A stretch of DNA of 64,000 nucleotides from JANRKH01 sp964351245 (GTDB taxonomy: Bacteria; Pseudomonadota; Alphaproteobacteria; Rickettsiales; Rickettsiaceae), in NCBI GenBank assembly GCA_964351245.1, contig CAYGNF010000001.1, positions 1 through 64,000 of the forward strand, in the 5' to 3' direction. Positions 1 to 8,362 of the stretch are shown here, in pieces. Numbering within the stretch: position 1 is the first letter of the stretch; every line of letters starts with the position of its first letter. Below the pieces are notes generated by a model. That model had not been told where the DNA came from. It saw only the letters and a program-made list of their open reading frames with translations, and made no database searches. Made by a program: the position numbers and the translations under genes.

Positions 1-168
1 ATTATAATGAGCATCAGCATCTTGGGGATTAATTTCTATCGCTTTATTCAATGATGTTAATTTATCTTGATGATACTGCGCAGAGTCAACACCAGCAAAA
101 TATTGATTTGGATATTCTGTAGTAGAGACTGTTTGAGCTAGTATTGCTCCCAAAACAAAATGTAACAT
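1..168 (-). CDS. TPR-repeat protein, N-terminal part only (runs off the left edge)
   Basis: Reading leftwards from an ATG at 168 gives 56 codons with no stop before the window edge. The first 15 or so residues are hydrophobic (MLHFVLGAILAQTVS), which looks like a short signal peptide. Residues 33-56 read like the second helix of a tetratricopeptide repeat and the start of the next one (KAIEINPQDADAHYN is close to the TPR consensus). A good Shine-Dalgarno (AGGGAG) sits 6-7 bases before the ATG. An exported TPR protein is therefore likely, but the rest of the gene is outside the window and its partner or role cannot be judged. Confidence 0.7.
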   Translation of the reverse strand, partial: MLHFVLGAILAQTVSTTEYPNQYFAGVDSAQYHQDKLTSLNKAIEINPQDADAHYN

Positions 169-581
169 AGCGCTCCCTTAAATATAATGATGGTATAAAT
201 TTGTTCATAGATTTTTAGCATAGATCTACAATTAATGCAATATGTTTTCCCGACTTCCGCATTTTTTAAAAGGTAAGGGCCGCTAAGCCAGTAGTGATAG
301 GGGTTTGGGGTTTTAGGCACTAGATTTAGTTGGTTTATCTTAGGTGTTTAGTCCCACTAAGAAATGGTTAGGATTATTGTTATTGCCTATCTATAGAATC
401 AGGTACTATAAAACTCAGAACCCGCCTCTAGCACACAACCCGAGTACCCCCCTACTTACTTTACAGATGATTGCGATGATTTTATAGAGGTGAGTGCGGA
501 AGTCTGGAAGAAAAATTTGATTGCAAAAATACTGAAAATTTGAAGCCTCGGTATAATAGAGATTACATTAAATTAAAGCAA
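169..581. other. 413-bp intergenic stretch between the TPR gene and the NifU-like gene
   Basis: No convincing gene or RNA is seen. On the plus strand a stop-free frame from 412 to the TGA at 541-543 encodes 43 residues of protein-like composition (Pro/Ser/Thr-rich, then DDCDDFIEVSAEVWKKN), but it has no start codon. It may be the tail of a decayed gene or chance. The rest is low-complexity AT-rich sequence. It is bordered by two minus-strand genes, so part of it should carry the TPR gene promoter. Confidence 0.4.
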
Positions 582-1139
582 TTATTCTTCTGCAGCTTCA
601 ACTGATTTTACCTCTGGTATATAATATTGCAGCATAGATTCAATACCATTTTTTAGGGTGATAGATGCGCTAGGGCAACCTGAACATGAGCCTTTGAGGT
701 GCAGATACACTACCCCATCTGTAAAACCGCAATATGTTATATCTCCGCCGTCCATTGCAACTGAAGGACGCACCCTGGTTTCAATAATTTCAATAATTTG
801 TTTTTCGATTTCTGATATATTGACATTCTCTTGCTCTTTGATTGTTGCCTGAAATCCATCAAGAGCGCCCATGTTATCAGATGCAAAATGATCTATAATT
901 ACAGAAATAATGAAAGGCTTCATTATTTCCCATTTTTCATCTGCGTTTTTTGTAATAGTAACGAATTCATTTCCAAAGAATACTGACTCTACTCCTTCTA
1001 ATCCAAATAAAGCATTAGCTAAATAGCACCCCCTCGCATCATTCTTGGAAACAAAATGTATGGGATTTTCAGATACAACTCTATTAGGAAGAAATTTAAG
1101 GGCGTTAGGGTTTGGGGTGGTTTCGGTTTGGATAAACAT
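582..1139 (-). CDS. NifU-like iron-sulfur cluster carrier (NFU1/NfuA type)
   Basis: The 185-residue product has the two-domain layout of mitochondrial NFU1. An N-terminal Nfu_N domain (about 1-88) begins with the family signature ETTPNPNALKF, and a C-terminal NifU domain (about 108-180) carries the CSGC motif at Cys152 and Cys155. In the family these two cysteines hold a bridging 4Fe-4S cluster between two subunits, for delivery to apo-proteins such as lipoate synthase and respiratory enzymes. Length is normal for alphaproteobacterial members. It stands alone, with 129 bases to the next gene upstream. Its likely clients in this window are the many Fe-S subunits of complex I (NuoG, NuoI). Confidence 0.92.
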   Translation of the reverse strand: MFIQTETTPNPNALKFLPNRVVSENPIHFVSKNDARGCYLANALFGLEGVESVFFGNEFVTITKNADEKWEIMKPFIISVIIDHFASDNMGALDGFQATIKEQENVNISEIEKQIIEIIETRVRPSVAMDGGDITYCGFTDGVVYLHLKGSCSGCPSASITLKNGIESMLQYYIPEVKSVEAAEE

Positions 1140-1268
1140 TATAATTCAGAATTGTAATTCTAGGATAAATATGATAAGATTACTATATTACCTTCCCCTA
1201 AATAGTCAAGAAATAATCCAGATTGAATGAATCGTAGAGGAATAGAGAATCAAGGATCAGATACTATA

Positions 1269-1994
1269 TTAGCGCCAATGATTTTGTATCCACTGTGTAG
1301 GTCTAATATATTTTAATATACTACCAAAAAAACCACCTCTTATTGCATCTTCAGGTTTAGGATTGCCATGAAAAACTATTATTTTAGCATCCTTCGGTTT
1401 TACTGGAGCTATAAAATATCTGATCACATATGGAGGTATACAATGCCTCTTAAAAGACTTGCACCAGCTATCTGGCCAATAATCTATATTATCAATTTTG
1501 CGAGAGAGGTATATTTGTTCATTACAATATTTGCTAGTTACTTCCTCTACATTATCTCTATAGTATTGAAGTACATAAGAATGCGCGCCTAAAGTATAGC
1601 AATATACAGAAGAATTACCTATACCTCTGCCTTTTTGTGTCCAATTCTCTATGATTGTAAATTGATTTGAAAAAGTAAAAAAACAATCGATATTTTCAAC
1701 AATAACAATATCCAGATCTAAAAATAAAGCTTTGCCAGATAGATCTTCTATATCCTCTGAAAACATTCCGAGTTTTCTCCAGGGGGATGAGTCTTTTGCT
1801 TCTGGTACATAAATCTGCGGCATATCAAAACATTCAACGCCATCTATAATGCCTTCTTTATTGTCAGTTAAGCATACAAATCTATGGGGTATAGATAGAT
1901 GCCTTCGTACCATTGAATATAGTACGTTAACATCATTGGCGGTATATTTAGTGCCCCACTTCATACATATGACATTAACTTTTTCTTGCTTCAC
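1269..1994 (-). CDS. glycosyltransferase-like protein
   Basis: A 241-residue soluble protein without signal peptide or membrane segments. Residues 88-96 form a hydrophobic strand ending in a D-x-D motif (LFLDLDIVI, Asp93 and Asp95), the metal and nucleotide-sugar site of GT-A glycosyltransferases. The near C-terminal stretch IIVFHGNPKPEDA resembles that of small glycosyltransferase-like proteins found in capsule and LPS clusters of marine alphaproteobacteria. The sugar and acceptor cannot be told. No other glycan gene adjoins it; the next plus-strand gene is flgE, about 530 bases away, so glycosylation of surface or flagellar protein is possible but only a guess. Confidence 0.6.
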   Translation of the reverse strand: MKQEKVNVICMKWGTKYTANDVNVLYSMVRRHLSIPHRFVCLTDNKEGIIDGVECFDMPQIYVPEAKDSSPWRKLGMFSEDIEDLSGKALFLDLDIVIVENIDCFFTFSNQFTIIENWTQKGRGIGNSSVYCYTLGAHSYVLQYYRDNVEEVTSKYCNEQIYLSRKIDNIDYWPDSWCKSFKRHCIPPYVIRYFIAPVKPKDAKIIVFHGNPKPEDAIRGGFFGSILKYIRPTQWIQNHWR

Positions 1995-2314
1995 AGTCTT
2001 TATTTTTTATATCAATAATAAGGAGGTCATAGGATGCTTCACGTTACAAGATTCTTAAGTAACTATATTAGTATAATATAATGAATTATCTTAACGCATA
2101 GTAGCACGAGAAATCAAATAATTCAATAGATCTAAACTAATTATTATAGAGTATTTTCATGGGGCAAAGAATTTGCTTAAACACTATATTATCCGATATC
2201 TTTACAAATAGAAACACGCACTAGGGCTAGTACCGATTTTAAAGAAAGATGTAATATAAGAAGAGATATATTTTACCCATGGCATATGAGTAATATTCCC
2301 ACTTTTCATAGAAG
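1995..2314. other. 320-bp intergenic stretch between the glycosyltransferase gene and tRNA-Leu
   Basis: It contains a consensus-strength plus-strand Shine-Dalgarno followed by a 15-codon ORF (listed separately) and a small AT-rich hairpin (ATATTA-GTA-TAATAT at 2065-2079). Otherwise nothing is recognisable. It should carry the promoter of the minus-strand glycosyltransferase gene, but no clear -35/-10 pair stands out. Confidence 0.35.
2020..2081 (+). other. strong ribosome-binding site with 15-codon micro-ORF
   Basis: AAGGAGGT at 2020-2027 matches the anti-Shine-Dalgarno perfectly over eight bases, and an ATG follows at the right distance (2034). The frame MLHVTRFLSNYISII ends at TAA 2079-2081. 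Most genes in this window have much weaker sites, so the match is unusual for intergenic DNA. It could be a leader peptide or micro-protein gene, or chance; nothing downstream on the plus strand within 440 bases suggests a regulated gene. Confidence 0.25.
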
Positions 2315-2400
2315 TGGTACCCGCGGCCAGACTCGAACTGGCAAGGACCGAAGTCCCACGGATTTTAAGTCCGTTATGTCTACCATTCCATCACGCGGGC
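2315..2400 (-). tRNA. tRNA-Leu (anticodon UAA), CCA encoded
   Basis: The minus strand folds into a class II tRNA. The acceptor stem GCCCGCG pairs with CGCGGGT (G1-U72 wobble), the anticodon loop CUUAAAA gives anticodon UAA, and a long variable arm has the stem GGAC-UUCG-GUCC. The T arm GCCAG-TTCGAGT-CTGGC is perfect. The discriminator is A73 and the CCA end is encoded (2315-2317). The long variable arm together with UAA identifies leucine. It decodes UUA, and UUG by wobble, which are major codons in such an AT-rich genome. Confidence 0.97.
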
Positions 2401-2431
2401 ACAGTGTTTGGAACATGAATACATTAAACTG

Positions 2432-2459
2432 AGTCTAATTACAAGAATTTTTTTGTCAA
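2432..2459 (-). promoter_or_regulatory. probable sigma-70 promoter of tRNA-Leu
   Basis: On the minus strand a perfect -35 hexamer TTGACA (2454-2459) is followed after 16 bases by TAGACT (2432-2437; four of six matches to TATAAT). This would start transcription about 25 bases before the tRNA 5' end at 2400. Confidence 0.5.
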
Positions 2460-2469
2460 AAAGTGAGTG

Positions 2470-2486
2470 TTGGCATAATTTATGCT
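2470..2486 (+). promoter_or_regulatory. sigma-54-like -24/-12 element before flgE
   Basis: TTGGCATAATTTATGCT fits the RpoN consensus YTGGCACG-N4-TTGCW at the key positions: GG at 2472-2473, GC at 2484-2485 and exactly ten bases between them. Transcription would start near 2497, leaving a leader of about 29 bases with AGG ahead of the flgE ATG at 2526. In Caulobacter, hook-class flagellar genes are RpoN dependent, which makes the placement meaningful. Two cautions apply: the site overlaps a 13-bp AT-rich near-palindrome, and a sigma-70 -10 (TATAAT, 2501-2506) lies just downstream, though without a good -35. Confidence 0.45.
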
Positions 2487-2525
2487 ACTTAGTCAATATG
2501 TATAATTAATAATAGGCAATAATAT

Positions 2526-5525
2526 ATGGCGAATCTTTCTTTGGGCACCGCAATTTCTTCTGCACAGAAAACTGCTACTGTTTTATCAGGAAATATGTCG
2601 GCATCCCTTTCATTAGGTGAAATGGGTTTTGATTTTTCGGTCTCTAGAAATATTACTGGATATGGAATCGGAGGAAGTCAATTTGGAGGCTCTAGTACCA
2701 AATTTACTCAGAAAATCACGGTACAAGGAGATATACTAGCAACAAGCATAGGTACAAATCTAGCTATACAAGGCGGTGGGTTCTTTTGTATAGGAGAGAA
2801 TTTATTCACCAGGCTAGGAGATTTTGACGTAGATGGAGAGGGTAATCTTACTAATTCCGCAGGTTTCTCTTTGCATGCATGGAAATTAGATGATTTTGGT
2901 AGAAGGCCAGGAGAATTTGGCAACACTGATATTAGATCAGCGGCAAATATGGATTCCCTAGAAAAAGTCAATATTAATGGCGTATTAAGTAAACCAAAAG
3001 CAACCACTGAAATTTCTATTGATGCAAGGCTGAATTCTGGTGCAAGTGCAATCAAAGGAGCCGGGCAGATTTTTCAGTTTAGCGCACTAGATGAATATAA
3101 TGCTGGAAATTCAAACAATGATCTTATTGTTCCATCTGGAGAAGGGATGTCAATCGGAGATAATTTTACAGTATCAGTAGGAGCAAATACAAGCACGTAT
3201 ATTTATGGAGGACTTACATCTTCATGGGACATTAGTCAGATTAATGCTTTTGGGGCGTCTTTAAGCTCAAACATATTCACTTCTCTGCCTGTAGGATCAA
3301 CATACGCACCAGGAGGAGGAGCTGTAACTAGTGATCAGCTTCGTGTAGTAGTGGGTACAAATACTCCTATAGATTTAGTATTTAACCCCTCGGGCCCAAG
3401 ACCAGAAGCGGGTGAGTTTAATTCCCTATCTACACTCAAAGATGCAATTAATAGTTCACCATTATTGAAGGCAAGATTAGTAAATAATAGTTTGTTTATA
3501 GCTCCATCAGATGGTGTTTCTTCTGTGGCCTTTAGTATGGTAGGAGGAGGTGGCACTGACTTCAAAGCCGCTCTAGGACTTACAGATATAGCCGAATATA
3601 CTGGAGCAGGAAATCAGTTCTCCACTATTACTCAGCTAAAAGAATATCTACAGCAAAATACCTTATTATCTGCAATAAATCCCTCAAGTGGTACCGGTAT
3701 AGATATTAGCGTAAAAGATCCTTTGCAAGGCGTAACTTTTGCATCATATTCTGCAAGGAAAAATTCTATTGGTTATATATCAGGCGTACAGACCGATGCT
3801 AATAGTTCTACCGGATCTCTAGCATCTACATCTCTAATGATTAAGGCGCCTATGAGCGGATTAAAAATAGGAGATTTTGTCAGAATAGAAGGCCTACAAG
3901 GAGATGCTGTATTTGGATCTACGGGGGCGACTTTCTTACCAAACGGTACTTATCCGGTACTCTCAGTTACAGATGGGGGCTTTGCTATCCCTGCACATCT
4001 TGCAATCAATGCTGGCGGAGTAGGTAATAGAGCTACAGAGGCTGCATTAGGCACTCCATCCTGGCAGAAAGTACCTGTATCATCTACGGTATCTGTAGAT
4101 TTAGGAGCAGGAGATACAATTGAAAGAGCTATCATAGCTCCAGCGGCAACTAATGCAGTTGTTACTATAACTCATAATGGTCATGGTTTTGTAGATAATG
4201 ATGTAATTAATATTACTGGTATTGGATTTCAAAATAATATTGGCGTGCCAAACGGATTATATAGCGTTACCGGTGCTACAGCTAATACATTTGAGATTAC
4301 AGTACCTCAGCTGGCAGATCCTGGTACTGCAGCGCAAGTAGCAGCTCCTCTTACTTCGGGTAAAGCAGTGAAAGTGGGTACCACCACTACAGATCATACT
4401 GTTGAAACTTCGATAGCCTTTAGTGCTGTAGGTAATTTGATAACTGTGCAGATGCCTAATAATGATATAAATCAAGGGGATTATATTGCAATAGCAGGCA
4501 CTCCTCTTTATCCATCCACAGACGGTGTTAGATATAGGGTAGTTTCTTCGAATTTGACAAGTTTTACATTTGAAGTAGCTTCTGCAGCAGATGCAGCTGG
4601 CCTCATCGCTGCCATGACCACTCCTGGTTCATTACCTACCGGTAATTATATTGATTATTTTGGCAAATTAGATGGCAATATTGGGTTCGACCAAGCAAAA
4701 AATCAGCAACTAATGAGCTCTATATATAATCCTACAGATGGTAGTGGAGCCAATTTAGTCACAGGTGAATTTGAGGGTAAATGGGATCAGCCAATTACAA
4801 TACATGATGCTCTCGGAAACCCTCATGCATTTAATATTAGTTTTGCAAAAATTAGTGACTTAAAATGGGCGGCGCAAATATATGCAACAAAAAATCCTGT
4901 CACTGGACAATACCCTATTACAGCAGGTAGTGATGGTATAGTGGCTTCTGGATCAGTAACATTTAATGGGAGCGGAACTTTAGATTCAATTGATAGCATC
5001 ACTGTTTTTGATCTGAATTGGAATAATGGATCTGATAGAACTACAGTGACCTTAGATGTAGGAGAAGTTGCAAATGCAGGAAGTACAAGCTTATTTTCTT
5101 CTGGAGGAATAAAGCATGTATATGGTAGTAACCAAGCATTAGCAGTAACTCAAAACGGATACCAACCTGGTAGATTTTCATATTTATCGGTTGAAGATGA
5201 TACTGGGACAATATATGCAAATTATGATAATGGAGCAACCCAGGCAATATATGTTGTACCTCTATGCTACGTGACTGCTCCTAATGGGATGAAGCCTCTG
5301 GGAAACGCTGTTTTTACAACTACTTATGAATCTGGTCCAGTATTATTAAAACAATCAGGAGATGATGGCGTAGGAATCTTTATTGCTAAAGCTATAGAAA
5401 AAGCGAACATCGAAAGTATCGAAGAAATGATGAAACTTGTAGAAATTACAGGCCATGCCGCATATTTATCAGCAGCTCAACAGCAGTTAATTGATATGCA
5501 AAAAGATTATAACAGAAGAGTTTAA
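2526..5525 (+). CDS. flgE: flagellar hook protein FlgE, greatly enlarged
   Basis: FlgE polymerises into the hook that joins the flagellar basal body to the filament. The 999-residue product has the family layout. The N-terminal rod-type helix and D0 region (about 1-90) include an NxTGYG turn and a QGDILATSIGTNLAIQGGGFF stretch. A FlaE-type domain lies near 735-840 (EGKWDQPITIHDALGNPHAF). The C-terminal helical D0 segment (about 955-999) is of Flg_bbr_C type, with the repeated pattern IEKANIESIEEMMKLVEITG. Usual hook proteins have 400-450 residues, so about 550 extra residues sit in the middle (roughly 160-720). That insert contains three degenerate beta-rich repeats near 431-488, 545-593 and 637-686, each of the form (L/V)xIT...GDxVxIxG...NGxYxVxxxTxxxFxI, like repeats in phage tail proteins. 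No other flagellar gene lies in this window. Confidence 0.85.
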   Translation: MANLSLGTAISSAQKTATVLSGNMSASLSLGEMGFDFSVSRNITGYGIGGSQFGGSSTKFTQKITVQGDILATSIGTNLAIQGGGFFCIGENLFTRLGDFDVDGEGNLTNSAGFSLHAWKLDDFGRRPGEFGNTDIRSAANMDSLEKVNINGVLSKPKATTEISIDARLNSGASAIKGAGQIFQFSALDEYNAGNSNNDLIVPSGEGMSIGDNFTVSVGANTSTYIYGGLTSSWDISQINAFGASLSSNIFTSLPVGSTYAPGGGAVTSDQLRVVVGTNTPIDLVFNPSGPRPEAGEFNSLSTLKDAINSSPLLKARLVNNSLFIAPSDGVSSVAFSMVGGGGTDFKAALGLTDIAEYTGAGNQFSTITQLKEYLQQNTLLSAINPSSGTGIDISVKDPLQGVTFASYSARKNSIGYISGVQTDANSSTGSLASTSLMIKAPMSGLKIGDFVRIEGLQGDAVFGSTGATFLPNGTYPVLSVTDGGFAIPAHLAINAGGVGNRATEAALGTPSWQKVPVSSTVSVDLGAGDTIERAIIAPAATNAVVTITHNGHGFVDNDVINITGIGFQNNIGVPNGLYSVTGATANTFEITVPQLADPGTAAQVAAPLTSGKAVKVGTTTTDHTVETSIAFSAVGNLITVQMPNNDINQGDYIAIAGTPLYPSTDGVRYRVVSSNLTSFTFEVASAADAAGLIAAMTTPGSLPTGNYIDYFGKLDGNIGFDQAKNQQLMSSIYNPTDGSGANLVTGEFEGKWDQPITIHDALGNPHAFNISFAKISDLKWAAQIYATKNPVTGQYPITAGSDGIVASGSVTFNGSGTLDSIDSITVFDLNWNNGSDRTTVTLDVGEVANAGSTSLFSSGGIKHVYGSNQALAVTQNGYQPGRFSYLSVEDDTGTIYANYDNGATQAIYVVPLCYVTAPNGMKPLGNAVFTTTYESGPVLLKQSGDDGVGIFIAKAIEKANIESIEEMMKLVEITGHAAYLSAAQQQLIDMQKDYNRRV

Positions 5526-5563
5526 TATAGAATCTAGATAAACAACAGTATTTATGATATGTT

Positions 5564-5596
5564 CTGTGCATTTAGATTAGTACACTAAATGCACAG
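5564..5596 (+). promoter_or_regulatory. perfect 12-bp inverted repeat enclosing the truA start codon
   Basis: CTGTGCATTTAG (5564-5575) and CTAAATGCACAG (5585-5596) are exact reverse complements with a 9-base loop. The truA ATG (5589-5591) lies inside the 3' arm. In mRNA the start codon would be buried in a 12-bp helix. No T-tract follows, so a terminator is unlikely. No Shine-Dalgarno precedes the ATG. It may restrain truA translation or act as a protein-binding operator. Confidence 0.6.
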
Positions 5597-6332
5597 ATAT
5601 AAAATAGAAATCGAATATGATGGTACAGAGTTTTGCGGATGGCAGATTCAACGCCAAGGATCTTCTATACAAGGAGAGCTCGAGGATGCAATATTCAGTT
5701 TCTCTGGTCAAAGAGCGTCTGTCACTGGCTCTGGAAGGACAGATGCTGGGGTTCATGCTTATGGACAAGTAGCGCATTTTGATTTGAATAAAGAATTTGC
5801 AGATCATAAAATAATAGGAGCCATAAATTTTTATGTGAAACCTAGAAGAATCTCTGTGCTGTCTTGCGATAAAGTAGCAGAGAGTTTTCATGCAAGATTC
5901 TCTGCTATCAATAGAAAATATGTTTATAAAATCATCAATAGAGAATCCCCTCTTGCAATAGAAGCAAGCAGGGCCTGGAAGCTAGCCAAGAATCTAGATA
6001 TTTGTAGTATGCGTATTGCTGCTAAGTTACTTTTAGGGAGTCACGATTTTACATCCTTCAGAGCTTCTTCATGCCAAGCATTGAGCCCCTTCAAAACAGT
6101 AGATTATATTAATATCACAAAAGATGGTGAGTTAATTCTAATAGAAATATCAGCAAAATCTTTTTTACATCACATGGTTCGAAATATAGTTGGAACTCTT
6201 GTGCAAATAGGATTTGGTAAAATGAATCCGGAATATATTTCAGAAATTTTAAGTGCCAAAGATAGATCCAAAGCTGGCCCTACTGCGCCCGCGCATGGTC
6301 TATATTTTTTAAAAGCCCAATACGATACGTAA
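5589..6332 (+). CDS. truA: tRNA pseudouridine(38-40) synthase TruA
   Basis: TruA converts uridines 38, 39 and 40 in the tRNA anticodon arm to pseudouridine. The 247-residue protein opens with the family signature YKIEIEYDGTEFCGWQIQ and carries the catalytic motif GRTDAGVHA with Asp52 as nucleophile. Later conserved elements are KYVYKI, HDFTSFRA and FLHHMVRNIVGTL. Length is standard. The start is fixed by homology, since the conserved strand begins at residue 3, even though no Shine-Dalgarno is visible and the ATG lies in a hairpin. It follows flgE by 63 bases on the same strand and is convergent with petC. Confidence 0.95.
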   Translation: MHRYKIEIEYDGTEFCGWQIQRQGSSIQGELEDAIFSFSGQRASVTGSGRTDAGVHAYGQVAHFDLNKEFADHKIIGAINFYVKPRRISVLSCDKVAESFHARFSAINRKYVYKIINRESPLAIEASRAWKLAKNLDICSMRIAAKLLLGSHDFTSFRASSCQALSPFKTVDYINITKDGELILIEISAKSFLHHMVRNIVGTLVQIGFGKMNPEYISEILSAKDRSKAGPTAPAHGLYFLKAQYDT

Positions 6333-6390
6333 GGTCACTCTTTATATACTCAGATCGCTGACAATATGGCATATAAAAAAGATCATTAAA

Positions 6391-7137
6391 CTATTTAAGC
6401 CTGCTCCATACACGCTTCATTCCCCAGTAAAATAATGCAGTAAATATGGTGAGATATAGCACCACTTTTAGTCCCAGAGATTTTCTTTTTTCCATCTCTG
6501 GCTCAGCTGCCCATTGCAAAAAATTCACAACATCTAAGGACATTTGGTCCACCGTACTACTAGTCCTATCTTGATAATCAACAAGTTGGTCAGTCAGAGG
6601 GCTAGGCATAGCAATTTGATGACCTGGGAAATACTTATTATAGTACAAACCATCCATCATAGTAAATCCCTCGGGTGGATCCTCATACCCAGTTAAAATG
6701 GAATATACATAATTTGCTCCATCTAATCTTGCTTTAACTATTAGTGATAAATCGGGCGGATATGCGCCTCCGTTCGCGGCCCTTGCAGCAGCTTCATTTT
6801 TAAACGGAGGGGCAAAATGATCCGATGGTATTGCAGCTCTTTCGAACATATCTCCTTCGTCATTTGGGCCGTCTAGTACTGTATATTGCTTTGCTATTTC
6901 TTTAACTTCAGCATCTGAAAACCCAATTTCAGCAAGACTTCTATAAGAGATTCTAGATAAAGAATGACACGCAGCGCATGCTTCCTTATATACCTGGAAT
7001 CCTCTTTGAGCAGCTTGTCTATCAAATGTACCGAAATAGCCCTCAAAAGGCCATATTACTTGCTTAGGTTTTGGCGCCTCTGCAGCAAGAGTCATATTGC
7101 TTAAGCATATCCAAAATATTAAACATAATATTCGCAT
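6391..7137 (-). CDS. petC: cytochrome c1 of the bc1 complex
   Basis: This is the membrane-anchored haem c subunit of complex III, which passes electrons from the Rieske protein to cytochrome c. The 248-residue product has a signal peptide (about 1-19) and a haem-binding CAACH motif at residues 54-58. The axial-methionine region is near ALxxAMPSPL (about 170-180), and a C-terminal anchor helix lies near 225-243. It has the size of alphaproteobacterial and mitochondrial cytochrome c1, not of the fused cytochrome b-c1 form. It is the last gene of petABC, seven bases after petB. Confidence 0.96.
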   Translation of the reverse strand: MRILCLIFWICLSNMTLAAEAPKPKQVIWPFEGYFGTFDRQAAQRGFQVYKEACAACHSLSRISYRSLAEIGFSDAEVKEIAKQYTVLDGPNDEGDMFERAAIPSDHFAPPFKNEAAARAANGGAYPPDLSLIVKARLDGANYVYSILTGYEDPPEGFTMMDGLYYNKYFPGHQIAMPSPLTDQLVDYQDRTSSTVDQMSLDVVNFLQWAAEPEMEKRKSLGLKVVLYLTIFTALFYWGMKRVWSRLK

Positions 7138-7144
7138 ATATTAC

Positions 7145-8362
7145 CTATATAGAATCTGGAAGCTTTAAGGGCTTCTCATATTTAGAAATTAAAGGCACTA
7201 GTACCAAAAAATGTAGAAAATAATATGCCGCCGCCACTCTACTTATTGTAACATAAGGCTCTTCTGCTGGCATTCCTCCTATGTAACCAAGTATCAAGCA
7301 ATCAATCACGAACAATCCTAAAGCTATTTTAAAAATTGGACGGTAATTACTACTCCTTACTTTCGATCTATCGAGCCATGGCATTAAAAATAATACACCT
7401 ATCGCAGAAAACATTAGCATTACCCCGCCAAGCTTTGAGGGCACGGCTCTAAGTATTGCATAAAAAGGTAGAAAATACCATTCTGGCACTATATGAGCCG
7501 GAGTCACCATCGGATTTGCTGGTACGTAATTGTCTGGATGACCAAGGTAATTAGGCTCAAAAAACAAAAAATAGCTGAAGATAAGGAAATATACACCAAA
7601 GCCAAAAAAATCTTTTATGGTATAATATGGATGAAACGGTATAGTATCCACTCCTGGACGGGCTTCTACACCAGTTGGATTATTAGATCCGTGTTTATGT
7701 AATGCCATAATATGAAAAAACACAAGTCCAAGAATCATAAAAGGAAGTAAATAATGGAGAGCAAAAAATCTATTAAGAGTTGGATTATCTACTGAAAACC
7801 CCCCCCAAAGCCACACTACTATATCCTCTCCAATCAACGGGATCGCAGAAAAAAGATTTGTGATAACAGTAGCGCCCCAATAGCTCATTTGGCCCCATGG
7901 TAGTACGTATCCCATGAAAGCAGTAGCCATCATTACCAGAAATATTATAAGCCCAATGATCCACAATAACTCTCGTGGCTCTTTGTATGATCCATAGAAT
8001 AAGCCCCTGAACATATGTAGATATACTGCAACAAAAAACATTGATGCACCTACTGCATGCATATATCTAATCAACCATCCATAATTTACATTACGCATAA
8101 TATTTTCTACACTATCAAATGCATGATCTATATGAGGCGTATAATGCATTGCAAGAATAATGCCTGTAATAATCTGTATTACTAAAGCAACTCCTGCAAT
8201 AGACCCTAGATTCCATAGATAATTCAAATTTTTGGGAGTGGGGTGATGTTCTAAATGCTTCAAAAAACCAAATATAGGTAATCTATAGTCTATCCAAGCT
8301 ATAATTCCTTTCTTGGGCTGAGCGGCATTACTGAGATCTTTATTATGTTCCATATTAGCCAA
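7145..8362 (-). CDS. petB: cytochrome b of the bc1 complex
   Basis: This is the core quinol-oxidising subunit of complex III, holding haems bL and bH between helices. The 405-residue protein has eight or so hydrophobic helices. Paired histidines lie in helix B ([20 protein letters not shown]) and helix D ([22 protein letters not shown]), and the Qo-site signature [13 protein letters not shown] is present. Its first eight bases overlap the end of petA, and petC follows after seven bases, so the three genes form one operon. Confidence 0.97.
   Translation of the reverse strand: MANMEHNKDLSNAAQPKKGIIAWIDYRLPIFGFLKHLEHHPTPKNLNYLWNLGSIAGVALVIQIITGIILAMHYTPHIDHAFDSVENIMRNVNYGWLIRYMHAVGASMFFVAVYLHMFRGLFYGSYKEPRELLWIIGLIIFLVMMATAFMGYVLPWGQMSYWGATVITNLFSAIPLIGEDIVVWLWGGFSVDNPTLNRFFALHYLLPFMILGLVFFHIMALHKHGSNNPTGVEARPGVDTIPFHPYYTIKDFFGFGVYFLIFSYFLFFEPNYLGHPDNYVPANPMVTPAHIVPEWYFLPFYAILRAVPSKLGGVMLMFSAIGVLFLMPWLDRSKVRSSNYRPIFKIALGLFVIDCLILGYIGGMPAEEPYVTISRVAAAYYFLHFLVLVPLISKYEKPLKLPDSI

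Noticed and set aside
138..320. 60-codon minus-strand ORF
   Set aside because: It overlaps the start of the TPR gene in another frame, has no ribosome site and no protein-like pattern.
5577..5891. 104-codon minus-strand ORF over truA
   Set aside because: It lies antisense to the well-supported truA gene; composition is Cys/Ile/Arg-rich as expected for a shadow frame.
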